A stretch of DNA of 64,000 nucleotides from an uncultured Comamonas sp. (GTDB lineage: Bacteria > Pseudomonadota > Gammaproteobacteria > Burkholderiales > Burkholderiaceae_C), in NCBI GenBank assembly GCA_947306475.1, contig CAMZGS010000001.1:1-64000 (forward strand). The letters are read 5' to 3'. The notes under the pieces were generated by a model. That model had not been told where the DNA came from. It saw nothing but the letters and a program-made list of their open reading frames with translations, and did not search any database. Below are positions 8,405-17,459 of the stretch, piece after piece. Each line of letters begins with the position of its first letter. The stretch's first letter is position 1. A program made the translations under genes and the position numbers.

Positions 8405-9586
8405 ATGACGAATCTGCCCGGCCTGAATTTCCAGCTTGGTGAAGACATTGATGCCTTGCGCGATGCCGTGCGCGACTTTGCCCAGGCAGAGATTGCCCCG
8501 CGCGCTGCCGAGATCGACCGCAGCGACCAGTTCCCCATGGACCTGTGGCGCAAGTTCGGTGAGCTGGGCGTGCTCGGCATCACCGTGGGCGAGGAATACG
8601 GTGGCGCCGACATGGGCTACCTGGCGCACATGGTGGCGATGGAGGAAATCTCGCGCGCCAGCGCCTCGGTGGGCCTGTCCTACGGCGCGCACTCCAACCT
8701 GTGCGTCAACCAGATCAACCGCAACGGCAATGAGGCGCAAAAGGCCAAGTACCTGCCCAAGCTGATCAGCGGCGAGCACGTCGGCGCGCTGGCCATGAGC
8801 GAGCCCGGTGCGGGCTCGGACGTGATCAGCATGAAGCTGCGCGCCGAGGACAAGGGCGGCTACTTTCTGCTCAACGGCAGCAAGATGTGGATCACCAATG
8901 GCCCGGACGCCGATACCCTGGTGGTGTACGCCAAGACCGAACCCGAACTGGGCGCGCGCGGCGTGACGGCCTTCCTGATCGAGAAGGGCATGAAGGGCTT
9001 CTCGATTGCGCAAAAGCTCGACAAGCTGGGCATGCGCGGCAGCCACACCGGCGAGCTGGTGTTCCAGGACGTGGAAGTGCCGGCCGAGAACGTGCTCGGC
9101 CAGGTCAATGGCGGCGCCAAGGTGTTGATGAGCGGCCTGGACTACGAGCGCGCGGTGCTGACCGGCGGCCCGCTGGGCATCATGCAGGCGGTGATGGACA
9201 ACGTCATCCCCTACATCCACGACCGCAAGCAGTTCGGCCAGAGCATTGGCGAGTTCCAGCTGATCCAGGGCAAGGTGGCCGACATGTACACCGTGCTGCA
9301 GGCGGCCCGCAGCTTTGCCTACACCGTGGCCAAGAACCTGGACATGCTGGGCACCGAGCACGTGCGCCAGGTGCGCAAGGACTGCGCCAGCGTGATTCTG
9401 TGGACCGCCGAAAAGGCCACCTGGATGGCCGGCGAAGGCATCCAAATCCACGGCGGCAATGGTTATATCAACGAGTTCCCCCTGGGCCGCCTGTGGCGGG
9501 ATGCGAAACTCTATGAGATTGGCGCTGGCACCAGCGAGATCCGTCGCATGCTGATTGGCCGCGAGCTGTTTGCGGAAACCTGCTGA
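8405..9586 (+). CDS. ivd: Isovaleryl-CoA dehydrogenase
   Basis: A 393-residue flavin acyl-CoA dehydrogenase that oxidises isovaleryl-CoA to 3-methylcrotonyl-CoA in leucine degradation, passing electrons to ETF. Acyl-CoA dehydrogenase signatures are [13 protein letters not shown] and [20 protein letters not shown]. The [16 protein letters not shown] segment carries the glutamate that serves as catalytic base in isovaleryl-CoA dehydrogenases, which differs in position from that of most acyl-CoA dehydrogenases, so this assignment is specific. TAGGAGA lies upstream of ATG 8405. The preceding regulator and operator boxes support a LiuR regulon. The methylcrotonyl-CoA carboxylase genes that usually follow are not in the window. 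Confidence 0.93.
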   Translation: MTNLPGLNFQLGEDIDALRDAVRDFAQAEIAPRAAEIDRSDQFPMDLWRKFGELGVLGITVGEEYGGADMGYLAHMVAMEEISRASASVGLSYGAHSNLCVNQINRNGNEAQKAKYLPKLISGEHVGALAMSEPGAGSDVISMKLRAEDKGGYFLLNGSKMWITNGPDADTLVVYAKTEPELGARGVTAFLIEKGMKGFSIAQKLDKLGMRGSHTGELVFQDVEVPAENVLGQVNGGAKVLMSGLDYERAVLTGGPLGIMQAVMDNVIPYIHDRKQFGQSIGEFQLIQGKVADMYTVLQAARSFAYTVAKNLDMLGTEHVRQVRKDCASVILWTAEKATWMAGEGIQIHGGNGYINEFPLGRLWRDAKLYEIGAGTSEIRRMLIGRELFAETC

Positions 9587-9636
9587 CGGTCTGGCACGGG
9601 CTGCGCCATTTCTTTACCCAGGAAAGGAAACGCCAC

Positions 9637-10302
9637 ATGACCACCAGTAATTCCATCGAAGACCTGTTTGAGCACAACCGGGCATGGTCGCAGCAGGTGG
9701 AACGGGAGCGTCCGGGCTTCTTCACCGGATTGATGGCGCAGCAAAAACCCAAGTACATGTGGATCGGCTGCTCGGACAGCCGCGTGCCCGCCAACCAGAT
9801 CACCGGGCTGGAGCCCGGCGAAGTGTTCGTGCACCGCAACGTGGCCAACGTGGTGGTGCCCAGCGATCTGAACTGCCTGTCCACCATCCAGTACGCCGTC
9901 GATCACCTGAAGGTGGAGCACCTGATGGTGGTTGGCCACTACGGCTGCGGTGGTGTGCTGGCGGCGCTGGAAGGCATGCGCCTGGGTCTGGTGGACAACT
10001 GGACCCGCCATGTGCGCGATGTACGCGACAAGCACTACGCCCTGATCAAGGCCACGCCGGTGCAGCACCGCCACGATGTGCTGTGCGAGCTCAACGCCAT
10101 CGAACAGGTGGTGAATGTGGCGCAAAGCACGGTGATGCAGGATGCCTGGGCGCGCGGCCAGAAAGTATCGCTGCACGGGTGGTGTTACAGCCTGCAAAAC
10201 GGCCTGATCACCAATCTGGAGATGACGGTACCCGGCGTCGGCGGTCTGCACGAGGTGCATGCCAGGGCCGTGGCCCTGGTGGCCAACCGCAAGCGCGACT
10301 GA
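9637..10302 (+). CDS. can: Beta-class carbonic anhydrase
   Basis: A 221-residue beta-carbonic anhydrase interconverting CO2 and bicarbonate. The zinc ligands Cys45, His101 and Cys104 are visible in WIGCSDSRVPAN and GHYGCGGV, with the Asp47/Arg49 catalytic dyad. A GGAAAGGAAA ribosome-binding site precedes ATG 9637. It sits between isovaleryl-CoA dehydrogenase and a thiolase, 50 bases after the former. A plausible role is bicarbonate supply to the biotin carboxylase step of leucine breakdown (methylcrotonyl-CoA carboxylase), whose genes must lie elsewhere. A terminator-like hairpin follows. Confidence 0.95.
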   Translation: MTTSNSIEDLFEHNRAWSQQVERERPGFFTGLMAQQKPKYMWIGCSDSRVPANQITGLEPGEVFVHRNVANVVVPSDLNCLSTIQYAVDHLKVEHLMVVGHYGCGGVLAALEGMRLGLVDNWTRHVRDVRDKHYALIKATPVQHRHDVLCELNAIEQVVNVAQSTVMQDAWARGQKVSLHGWCYSLQNGLITNLEMTVPGVGGLHEVHARAVALVANRKRD

Positions 10303-10314
10303 TCGCTTTCTTCC

Positions 10315-10348
10315 CTGCCTGACGCAGTGTGCGACAGGCAGTTTTCAT
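10315..10348 (+). terminator. Probable rho-independent terminator after can
   Basis: The stem CTGCCTG (10315-10321) / CAGGCAG (10335-10341), with an inner CGCA/TGCG pairing, is followed by TTTT. It lies 12 bases after the can stop and about 30 before the thiolase start, so it could separate or attenuate the two transcripts. Confidence 0.65.
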
Positions 10349-10378
10349 TTGCATAACAACTTTCAAGGAGCACGTTGT

Positions 10379-11566
10379 ATGTCTCAACAGGACCCCATCG
10401 TCATCGTCAGCGCGGTGCGTACCCCCATGGGCAGCTTTCAGGGCGATTTTTCCAACCTTGCAGCGCACGATCTGGGTGGCGTGGCCATCCGTGCTGCCGT
10501 TGAGCGCGCCGGCATTGCCCCCGAACTGGTGCAAGAGGTGATCTTTGGCAACGTGCTGATGGCCGGCCAGGGTCAGGCACCGGCCCGCCAGGCGCTGATC
10601 AAGGGTGGCCTGCCCAAGTCCACCGGCGCGGTGACGCTGCACAAGGTCTGCGGCTCGGCCATGAAGGCGGTGATGATGGCTGCCGACATGATCAAGGCCG
10701 GTACCGCCGAAGTCATGGTTGCCGGCGGCATGGAGAGCATGACCAACGCGCCCTATCTGCTGAAGAAGGGCCGTGGCGGCTACCGTCTGGGCCACGACAA
10801 GGTCTATGACCACATGATGCTCGACGGTCTGGAAGACGCCTACGAAGAAGGCCGCAGCATGGGCACCTTCGGCGAGGACTGCGCCGAGAAGTACGGCTTC
10901 ACGCGCGAAAAGCAGGACGCCTTTGCCATGGCCAGCGTGGAGCGTGCCCAGGCGGCGATTGCCGCCGGTGCCTTCAAGGAGGAGATCGCCCCCGTGACGG
11001 TGAAAGACCGCAAGGGCGAGCGTGTCGTCGATACCGACGAAGGCCCCGGCAAGATCAACCCGGCCAAGATCCCCACGCTGCGCCCCGCCTTCAAGAAGGA
11101 CGGCACCATCACCGCCGCTGCCAGCTCCAGCATCAACGACGGCGCTGCTGCCATGGTGTTGATGACCGAGAGCAAGGCCAAGGCCCTGGGCCTCAAGCCC
11201 CTGGCGCGCATCGTCTCCTACGCCACGCACGCGCAGGAGCCCGGCTGGTTCACCACCGCGCCGGTGCCTGCCTCGCAAAAGGCCCTGGAAAAGGCCGGCT
11301 GGAAGGTGGAAGACGTGGACCTGTGGGAAATCAACGAAGCCTTTGCCGTGGTGCCCATGGCGCTGATGGCCGACCTGGGCGTGCCGCATGAGAAGGTCAA
11401 CGTCAACGGCGGCGCCTGTGCGCTGGGCCACCCCATCGGCGCCAGCGGCGCGCGCATCATGGTCACGCTGATCCACGCCTTGAAGGCCCGTGGCCTCAAG
11501 CGCGGCCTGGCCACGCTGTGTATTGGCGGCGGCGAGGGCACGGCGCTGACGCTGGAACTGGTCTGA
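10379..11566 (+). CDS. Acetyl-CoA C-acyltransferase (thiolase)
   Basis: A 395-residue thiolase, the length of biosynthetic/degradative acetyl-CoA acetyltransferases. It condenses two acetyl-CoA or cleaves acetoacetyl-CoA, the end product of the leucine pathway. The acyl-accepting cysteine is Cys91 in LHKVCGSAMKA. The second active-site region NEAFAVVPMAL and the C-terminal GGACALGHPIGASGAR and CIGGGEGTAL motifs hold the catalytic His and Cys. AAGGAG precedes ATG 10379. It sits in the LiuR-associated cluster, but the hairpin upstream suggests it may also have its own promoter. Exact chain-length preference cannot be read from sequence. Confidence 0.92.
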   Translation: MSQQDPIVIVSAVRTPMGSFQGDFSNLAAHDLGGVAIRAAVERAGIAPELVQEVIFGNVLMAGQGQAPARQALIKGGLPKSTGAVTLHKVCGSAMKAVMMAADMIKAGTAEVMVAGGMESMTNAPYLLKKGRGGYRLGHDKVYDHMMLDGLEDAYEEGRSMGTFGEDCAEKYGFTREKQDAFAMASVERAQAAIAAGAFKEEIAPVTVKDRKGERVVDTDEGPGKINPAKIPTLRPAFKKDGTITAAASSSINDGAAAMVLMTESKAKALGLKPLARIVSYATHAQEPGWFTTAPVPASQKALEKAGWKVEDVDLWEINEAFAVVPMALMADLGVPHEKVNVNGGACALGHPIGASGARIMVTLIHALKARGLKRGLATLCIGGGEGTALTLELV

Positions 11567-11605
11567 GCCGATTCCGTGTGATCGATAGATAAATATAAAA
11601 AAAAG

Positions 11606-11681
11606 AGCTGCTTGCGCTGGATATTGCTGGTTTTCAGGGAGTTTGTGCGCTGAAATCCTTGCAGATCAAGCGCCAGCAGCT
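11606..11681. repeat. 76-bp palindromic repeat (copy 1, intergenic)
   Basis: The arms AGCTGCTTGCGCT (11606-11618) and AGCGCCAGCAGCT (11669-11681) are inverted with one mismatch. The inner core is GGTTTTCAGG...GCTGAAATCC. It lies between the thiolase stop and the ribosome-binding site of the next acyl-CoA dehydrogenase, preceded by an A-run. Confidence 0.85.
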
Positions 11682-11711
11682 ATTCAATTGGAAGAATCCA
11701 AGGAGGCAAAC

Positions 11712-12842
11712 ATGCTGCTGAGCCAAGACCAGCAAATGATCCGCGACGCGGTGCGCGACTTTGTGGCAGAACAAATCACCCCGCACGCGGCGCGCTGGGA
11801 CAAGGAGCACCACTTCCCGCACGACGTGCACCAGGGCCTGGCTGCCCTGGGCGCGTATGGCATCTGCGTGCCGGAGGAATACGGTGGTGCGGGCCTGGAC
11901 TATCTGACCCTGGCGCTGGTGCTGGAGGAAATCGCCGCCGGCGATGGCGGCACCAGCACGGCCATTTCCGTGACCAACTGCCCGGTCAACGCCATCCTGA
12001 TGCGCTACGGCAATGAGGCGCAAAAGCGCCAGTGGCTGACGCCGTTGGCCCGTGGCGAAATGCTGGGTGCGTTCTGTCTGACGGAGCCGCATGTGGGCTC
12101 GGACGCCTCGGCGCTGCGCACCACGGCGGTCAGGGATGGCGACGCGTACGTCATCAACGGCGTCAAGCAGTTCATCACCAGCGGCAAGAACGGGCATGTG
12201 GCCATCGTCATTGCGGTGACGGACAAGGCCGCGGGCAAGAAGGGCATGAGCGCTTTTCTGGTGCCCACCAGCAATCCGGGCTATCAGGTGGCGCGGCTGG
12301 AAGACAAGCTCGGCCAGCACAGCAGCGACACGGCGCAGATCAACTTCGACAACTGCCGCATCCCTGCGGAAAACCTGATTGGTGCCGAGGGTGAGGGTTA
12401 CAAGATTGCCCTGTCGGCCCTGGAGGGGGGGCGCATCGGTATTGCCGCGCAGAGCGTGGGCATGGCGCGCGCGGCGCTGGAGTGCGCGCTGCAATATGCC
12501 AAGGAGCGCGAAAGCTTTGGTCAGCCGATCTTCAACCATCAGGCGGTGGGTTTTCGTCTGGCCGAGTGCGCCACGCAGATCGAGGCAGCGCGCCAGCTCA
12601 TCTGGCATGCCGCCAGCCTGCGCGATGCCGGCCAGCCGTGCCTGAAGGAAGCGGCCATGGCCAAGCTGTTTGCCAGCGAGATGGCCGAGCGCGTGTGCAG
12701 CGCCGCCATCCAGACGTTGGGCGGTTATGGGGTGGTCAATGACTTCCCGGTCGAGCGCATTTATCGCGATGTGCGGGTGTGCCAGATCTACGAGGGCACC
12801 AGCGATGTGCAAAAAATTATCATCCAGCGCGCCTTGAGCTGA
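11712..12842 (+). CDS. Acyl-CoA dehydrogenase (short/branched-chain type)
   Basis: A 376-residue acyl-CoA dehydrogenase distinct from the isovaleryl enzyme upstream. Signatures are FCLTEPHVGSDASAL, GGRIGIAAQSVGMARAAL and GGYGVVNDFPVERIYRDVRV. The catalytic glutamate is in the standard C-terminal position in QIYEGTSDVQKIII, as in short-chain and short/branched-chain enzymes. It oxidises an acyl-CoA to the 2-enoyl-CoA and needs ETF as electron acceptor. A perfect AAGGAGG site begins at 11700. The 76-bp repeat directly upstream separates it from the thiolase. The neighbourhood suggests branched-chain or short-chain acyl-CoA catabolism, but the substrate is not determined. Confidence 0.9.
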   Translation: MLLSQDQQMIRDAVRDFVAEQITPHAARWDKEHHFPHDVHQGLAALGAYGICVPEEYGGAGLDYLTLALVLEEIAAGDGGTSTAISVTNCPVNAILMRYGNEAQKRQWLTPLARGEMLGAFCLTEPHVGSDASALRTTAVRDGDAYVINGVKQFITSGKNGHVAIVIAVTDKAAGKKGMSAFLVPTSNPGYQVARLEDKLGQHSSDTAQINFDNCRIPAENLIGAEGEGYKIALSALEGGRIGIAAQSVGMARAALECALQYAKERESFGQPIFNHQAVGFRLAECATQIEAARQLIWHAASLRDAGQPCLKEAAMAKLFASEMAERVCSAAIQTLGGYGVVNDFPVERIYRDVRVCQIYEGTSDVQKIIIQRALS

Positions 12843-12927
12843 CGCGCGCCCTCTCCGACGGGGCAGGCGTGTGGCCCGCCTCGTACAATGGCCGGCTCAT
12901 CCCTTTGCCTGTGTTGTAGCTCGTGCC

Positions 12928-14262
12928 ATGGTCGAAAAAACGCCTGCTGAGATTGCTCGCGCCACGCTGAAGCTGCTCTCTGCGCGCCAGCTGGCACCGA
13001 CGCCAGAAAATTACCAGACCGTGTACCACGAGGTCGCGGGGCTGGCTGCTGCGTCGGCCGCTCTTCCGCCGGATCTGGCCGAGCAGCTGGCGCGTACGCT
13101 GGAGCTGGCCCGTCCGGCCTTCGGCGGCAATGACGAGCGCTTGCGCGAGATGGTGGAGCAGCTGCTGCGCTTCTTGCGGCAGCCCGAGCCCGATGCCTCG
13201 ACCTTGCAGGTCATGCTGCAAAACTTTGGCAGCCGTCTGTCGTTTGTTGCATACGACCAGGCGCACATCCGCACGAGTCTGTTGCAGTTGCTGCACCTGA
13301 TTCTGAACAACATGGCGGTGCTGTGTGTGGAAGACCAATGGCTGCATGGTCAGGTGGAGCAGCTTCAGGTGGCCACTCGTCCGCCCCTGTCCCTGGCGCA
13401 GCTGCATGCGGCCGAGCGCAGCCTCAAGGATGTCATTGCCCAGCAATCCGTGGCCAAGGACCGCCTGGTACAGGCACAGAACGATTTGCGTGCGATGCTC
13501 TCCGCCCTCATCACCCGGTTGACGGATGTGGGGGACCGCAATGCCGCCTACCACGCGCAACTGGAGGATTGCTCGCAGCGCCTGAGTCAGGTCTCCAGCC
13601 TGCACGAGCTGGCGCCGGTGCTGGCCGAGGTCATGCAGGCCACGCGCACCATGACCGAGCATTGCAACCAGGCGCGTGAAGAGTTGCAGACCCTGCGCGC
13701 GCGCAGCGAGGCAGGCTTTGCCGAGATCGACCAGTTGCGCCAGGCCCTGGAACACACCAGCGCCATGGCGCGGCAGGATGCGCAGACCGGCGTCTTGAAC
13801 CGGCGAGGGCTGGCCGAGGCCGTGGCGCTGGAAATGCAGCGAGCCAGCCTGACGCAGACGCCGGTGTGCATTGCGATGCTGGATCTGGACAACTTCAAGG
13901 CCATCAACGACCGCATGGGGCACGACACGGGAGACCGTGCCCTGGAGCATCTGGTGGGGGTAGCGCGTCAGGTGCTGCGTTCACAGGACCACCTGGGGCG
14001 TCATGGTGGGGAGGAGTTCGTGTTCATCTTCCCGGCGACCACGCTGGAGCAGGGGGTCGAGATCATGAAGCGCCTGCAGCGGGCGCTGACAACGCGCTAC
14101 TTCCTGCAGGGCAACGAGCGTGTTCTGATCACCTTCAGCGCCGGTGTGGCGCAGATCGCACCGGGCGAAGAATACGCCCAGGCCCTGGTGCGTGCCGACC
14201 AGGCCATGTACCAGGCCAAGCACGCCGGGAAAAACCGCGTGGTGGCTGCCCCAATGCCCTAG
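12928..14262 (+). CDS. Diguanylate cyclase with N-terminal helical region (GGEEF)
   Basis: A 444-residue soluble protein. The C-terminal third is a GGDEF domain: QDAQTGVLNRRGL, MLDLDNFKAINDRMGHDTGD and RHGGEEFVFIFP (GGEEF, an active-site variant normally competent for c-di-GMP synthesis). It ends with the A-Y/H-A segment QAMYQAKHAGKNR. The N-terminal about 280 residues contain no transmembrane segment. They begin with a TPENYQTVYHEVAG motif reminiscent of cytoplasmic diguanylate cyclases of the DgcP type and include long coiled-coil helices. An allosteric RxxD site is not obvious. ATG 12928 was chosen because the family motif starts shortly after. It follows the acyl-CoA dehydrogenase by 85 bases but is functionally unrelated. 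Confidence 0.88.
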   Translation: MVEKTPAEIARATLKLLSARQLAPTPENYQTVYHEVAGLAAASAALPPDLAEQLARTLELARPAFGGNDERLREMVEQLLRFLRQPEPDASTLQVMLQNFGSRLSFVAYDQAHIRTSLLQLLHLILNNMAVLCVEDQWLHGQVEQLQVATRPPLSLAQLHAAERSLKDVIAQQSVAKDRLVQAQNDLRAMLSALITRLTDVGDRNAAYHAQLEDCSQRLSQVSSLHELAPVLAEVMQATRTMTEHCNQAREELQTLRARSEAGFAEIDQLRQALEHTSAMARQDAQTGVLNRRGLAEAVALEMQRASLTQTPVCIAMLDLDNFKAINDRMGHDTGDRALEHLVGVARQVLRSQDHLGRHGGEEFVFIFPATTLEQGVEIMKRLQRALTTRYFLQGNERVLITFSAGVAQIAPGEEYAQALVRADQAMYQAKHAGKNRVVAAPMP

Positions 14263-14281
14263 GACTGGGCACAGCGGCGCG

Positions 14282-14806
14282 TCACTCTTCCCACAGCACT
14301 TCGGGGCGCAGTTGCTGGGCCAGGGTCTGGGGCCAGTGCAGGTCCAGATCGGCCATGCGTTGTTTGATCAGGATCGGCGCCACTTCAAACAGGTGGGCCA
14401 CCTCATCCAGGGTGCGCGCCTGTCCGCTTTCCAGGCTGAAACGCAGCACGGGTTCGGGGATCAGCAGCCGCAGGGCAAAGTCGTTGGCCTCGCTGTCGAT
14501 GCGCTGCTCCACGTCCACGTGGTAGCTCTGCGAGACGCAGATGCGGTGCTGCATGCCCGGACGCAGGTGGTGCAATGCCAGATGCCCCAGCGCGTGCGCC
14601 ACGCCATAACGTTGCAATTCCCGAGGGTGACGCCGATCCAGCAGCACCCGCTGCCTGCGCTGCGCGGAAATTTCCAGCTGGGCGCAGCAACCATCCAGGT
14701 CTGCAAAGGCCACCACCAATTGCATGGCCCGGGCAATGCGCGCAAGGTTCACGGGAACCGATTGGTCCCAGTGGGCCTTGAGGACGCCTTCAGCCAGCAG
14801 CGTCAT
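14282..14806 (-). CDS. ImmA/IrrE-like protein with degenerate zinc-peptidase motif
   Basis: A 174-residue protein resembling ImmA/IrrE (COG2856) metallopeptidases. The region RYGVAHALGHLALHHL occupies the place of the HExxH zinc motif, and DSEANDFALRLLIPEPVL matches the downstream ExxANxFAxxLLxP helix. The catalytic glutamate of HExxH is replaced by alanine (HALGH), so peptidase activity is unlikely as written, although zinc binding by the two histidines and the downstream Glu remains possible. The C-terminal RTLDEVAHLFEVAPILIKQRM looks like the usual helical tail. It lies convergent to the diguanylate cyclase (19 bases between stops). No XRE-type repressor partner is adjacent, unlike phage-related ImmA. 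Function unknown. Confidence 0.72.
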   Translation of the reverse strand: MTLLAEGVLKAHWDQSVPVNLARIARAMQLVVAFADLDGCCAQLEISAQRRQRVLLDRRHPRELQRYGVAHALGHLALHHLRPGMQHRICVSQSYHVDVEQRIDSEANDFALRLLIPEPVLRFSLESGQARTLDEVAHLFEVAPILIKQRMADLDLHWPQTLAQQLRPEVLWEE

Positions 14807-14836
14807 GGGGCAGTGCCTGTTGGTGTGTTGCCCCTC

Positions 14837-15037
14837 TCAGGGCTGCGCTGTGGGCGAGGGCGCAGCCGGCCCGGGCCGGGGCGTCAGGGTGTCCCCCAGG
14901 GTGGCACGTTGTGAGGCGCTGGCTTCGCTGGGCAGATACAGGTCGCCGCGTTGCCCGCAGCCAACCAGCGCCAGGCTGAAGGCCAGCGCCGCGAGCTTGA
15001 GTCCGGTGGAGGAAGAGGTGTGCATCATGGTGGTCAT
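14837..15037 (-). CDS. lptM: LPS translocon maturation chaperone LptM (small lipoprotein, YifL-like)
   Basis: A 66-residue lipoprotein. A short N-region is followed by the hydrophobic segment LKLAALAFSLALVGC, whose LVGC is a lipobox, and then the family hallmark GCGQRGDLYLP. The rest is a low-complexity proline/alanine tail. LptM (formerly YifL) assists assembly and disulfide maturation of the LptDE outer-membrane LPS translocon. Possible starts are ATG 15037, 15028 or 15025; all leave the same signal peptide. The first ATG lies 7 bases after the mrcA stop, so translation may be coupled to mrcA. In many proteobacteria lptM precedes lysA; here it is followed by the ImmA-like gene instead. Confidence 0.83.
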   Translation of the reverse strand: MTTMMHTSSSTGLKLAALAFSLALVGCGQRGDLYLPSEASASQRATLGDTLTPRPGPAAPSPTAQP

Positions 15038-15044
15038 CGGGCAT

Positions 15045-17459
15045 TTAGTTGCGGAACAGGTCCAGGATGCTGTTGCGCTCCTGCTCATCGGGGGGCGCGG
15101 TGGGCTGTTCGGCGCCCCCGGCAGCATCCCAGTCCACGTCCATGCCCAGGCTGCGCACGCCGCTGCCGCTCAGGCTTTCCTGGTAGAACCATTCGCCATC
15201 GACATTCACCACGCCCGTGGGGACGGAATAGGTGGCCACGGGCACGTCCTTGAGGGCATGCTGCATGAACTGGATCCAGATCGGCAGGCTCAGGCCACCA
15301 CCGGTTTCGCGCGAACCCAGGTTGCGCGGGGTGTCGTAGCCAATCCAGGTAACGGCCGTCAGGCCGGGCTGAAAGCCCGCAAACCAGGCGTCCACCGCGT
15401 CGTTGGTGGTGCCAGTCTTGCCGTACAGGTCGGGGCGCTTGAGGAGGGCCTGGGCCCGTGCAGCGGTGCCGGAGCGGGCCACGGTTTGCAGCATGTTGTT
15501 CATGATGAAGGCGTTGCGCTCGCCAATCACCCGCTGCTGCTCGCTCAGGGGCGGGGGCTGGTATTGCGCCAGCACCGTGCCGCGCTGGTCGGTGATCCTG
15601 GTGATCAGCCAGGGGTTGACGCGGTAGCCCGTATTGGCAAAGGTGGCAAAGCCGATGGCCATCTGCATCGGCGTGACAGAGCCGGCCCCCAGGGCCATGG
15701 TCAGGTACGGGGGGTGCTTGACGGCGTCGAAACCAAAGCGCGCGACCCATTGTTGGGCAAACGCGGGCGAGATGGCCTCCAGCACGCGTACGGAAGGAAT
15801 GTTCTTGGACTTGGCCAGAGCGGTGCGCAGCGTCATGGGGCCTTCGAAGCGGCCATCGTAGTTCTTGGGTTGCCACGGTTGCCCACCAGTCACCCCTGAG
15901 CCATAGGTCAAGGGCGCGTCGTTGATGATGGTTGAGGGCATGATGCCCTTCTCCAGGGCGGCTGAGTAGATGAACGGCTTGAACGCCGAGCCAGGCTGGC
16001 GCCAGGCCTGGGTGACGTGGTTGAACTTGTTCTTGGCGAAGTCAAAGCCTCCGACCAGGGCGCGGATGGCGCCAGTCCGGGAATCGATGGCAACGAACGC
16101 GCCCTCCACCTCGGGCAACTGGGTGGCAGCCCAGAGCTTGCCGGTGTGGATGATGCGGATCACTGCCCCTGGCACGATCTTGATCTGCGGCGGTGCCTTG
16201 GCACTCAGGCCGGACTCGACGGGCTTGAGCCCTTCGCCGGTGATGGTGATCCTCTCGCCATCGGGGCGCTGCACGACGAGTTTTTTGGGCCCGGCTTCGA
16301 TGACCACGGCCGCCAGCACGTTGCCGTTGTCGGGGTGCTGGGCCAGCGTGTCGTCCACTACGTCCTCCAGTGCCTGAGGGTCGGTGGGCAGTGCGATGAA
16401 GCGCTCCGGTCCACGGAAGCGCTGGCGGCGTTCGTAGGTCATGATGCCGTCACGCAGCGCCTGGTAGGCGGCCTTCTGCTCATCCAGGCGCAAGGTGGTG
16501 TACACGCTCAGGCCGCGGGTATAGGTGTCTTCGCCGTACTGGTTGAACATCAGCTGGCGTGCCATTTCGGCCACGAAGTCGGCGTGGGTGTCGTTTTCCG
16601 GGGCGCGGGCGCGGCGCAGGCGCAGAGGCTCTTCACGCGCCTGTTGGGCCTGCTCTGCGGTGATGAAGCCGTTTTCCTCCATCCGGTCGATGATGTACAG
16701 CTGTCGGGCGCGTGCACGTTTGGGGTTGCTGATGGGGTTGTAGGCAGAGGGTGCCTTGGGCAGACCGGCCAGCATGGCTGCCTCGGCCACCGTGATGTCC
16801 TTGAGTGGCTTGCCGAAATACACTTCTGCCGCTGCCGCAAAGCCATAGGCGCGGTGTCCCAGGAAGATCTGGTTCATGTAAACCTCCAGAATCTTTTCCT
16901 TGGTGAGCAGGTGCTCCAGTTTGAAGGTCAGCAGCACCTCATAGATCTTGCGTGTGTAGGTCTTCTCCGAGGACAGATACACATTGCGCGCCACCTGCAT
17001 GGTGATGGTCGAAGCGCCCTGGCTTTTCACCTTGCCCAGGTTGGCCAGGGCGGCGCGCAGCATGCCCTTGTAATCCACGCCGTTGTGCTCGAAAAAGCGC
17101 GTGTCCTCAATGGCTAGGACCGCATCGACCATGACCTTGGGAATCTCATGCACCGGTGTGAGGGTGCGGCGCTCTTCCCCGAATTCACCAATCAGTACCC
17201 CTTCTGCCGAATACACGCGCAGCGGAAGCTTGGGACGGTAGTCCACCAAGTCCGAGATGTCCGGCAGGTTGGGGTAGGCCATTGTCAACGCAATGGCAAT
17301 CACCAGCGCCAGAGAGATCGCGCCAGCCACAGCCAGACCCAGCAGCCACAAGAAAGCACGCACAGGCCACGGCCAGCGCCTTTGGGGCTTGGGTTTCTTG
17401 GGGGATCTTTGGGGCTTGGGGGTGGCGTTGTCGTGGGGACCGGGCGAGGAGGTAGGCAT
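15045..17459 (-). CDS. mrcA: Penicillin-binding protein 1A (bifunctional transglycosylase/transpeptidase)
   Basis: A class A PBP of about 804 residues, close to the usual 770-850, that polymerises and cross-links peptidoglycan in the periplasm. After a Lys/Pro/Arg-rich cytoplasmic tail there is one membrane anchor (LWLLGLAVAGAISLALVIAIAL). The GT51 glycosyltransferase domain follows (AIEDTRFFEHNGVDYKGM, QGASTITMQVARN, EVYMNQIFLGHRAYGF). The transpeptidase domain has SxxK in PGSAFKPF, SKN, and KTG in KTGTTNDAVDAWFAG. ATG 17459 is preferred; ATG 17486 in frame would add nine residues, and neither has a clear Shine-Dalgarno. It is divergent from pilM, a conserved arrangement in proteobacteria. 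Confidence 0.95.
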   Translation of the reverse strand: MPTSSPGPHDNATPKPQRSPKKPKPQRRWPWPVRAFLWLLGLAVAGAISLALVIAIALTMAYPNLPDISDLVDYRPKLPLRVYSAEGVLIGEFGEERRTLTPVHEIPKVMVDAVLAIEDTRFFEHNGVDYKGMLRAALANLGKVKSQGASTITMQVARNVYLSSEKTYTRKIYEVLLTFKLEHLLTKEKILEVYMNQIFLGHRAYGFAAAAEVYFGKPLKDITVAEAAMLAGLPKAPSAYNPISNPKRARARQLYIIDRMEENGFITAEQAQQAREEPLRLRRARAPENDTHADFVAEMARQLMFNQYGEDTYTRGLSVYTTLRLDEQKAAYQALRDGIMTYERRQRFRGPERFIALPTDPQALEDVVDDTLAQHPDNGNVLAAVVIEAGPKKLVVQRPDGERITITGEGLKPVESGLSAKAPPQIKIVPGAVIRIIHTGKLWAATQLPEVEGAFVAIDSRTGAIRALVGGFDFAKNKFNHVTQAWRQPGSAFKPFIYSAALEKGIMPSTIINDAPLTYGSGVTGGQPWQPKNYDGRFEGPMTLRTALAKSKNIPSVRVLEAISPAFAQQWVARFGFDAVKHPPYLTMALGAGSVTPMQMAIGFATFANTGYRVNPWLITRITDQRGTVLAQYQPPPLSEQQRVIGERNAFIMNNMLQTVARSGTAARAQALLKRPDLYGKTGTTNDAVDAWFAGFQPGLTAVTWIGYDTPRNLGSRETGGGLSLPIWIQFMQHALKDVPVATYSVPTGVVNVDGEWFYQESLSGSGVRSLGMDVDWDAAGGAEQPTAPPDEQERNSILDLFRN

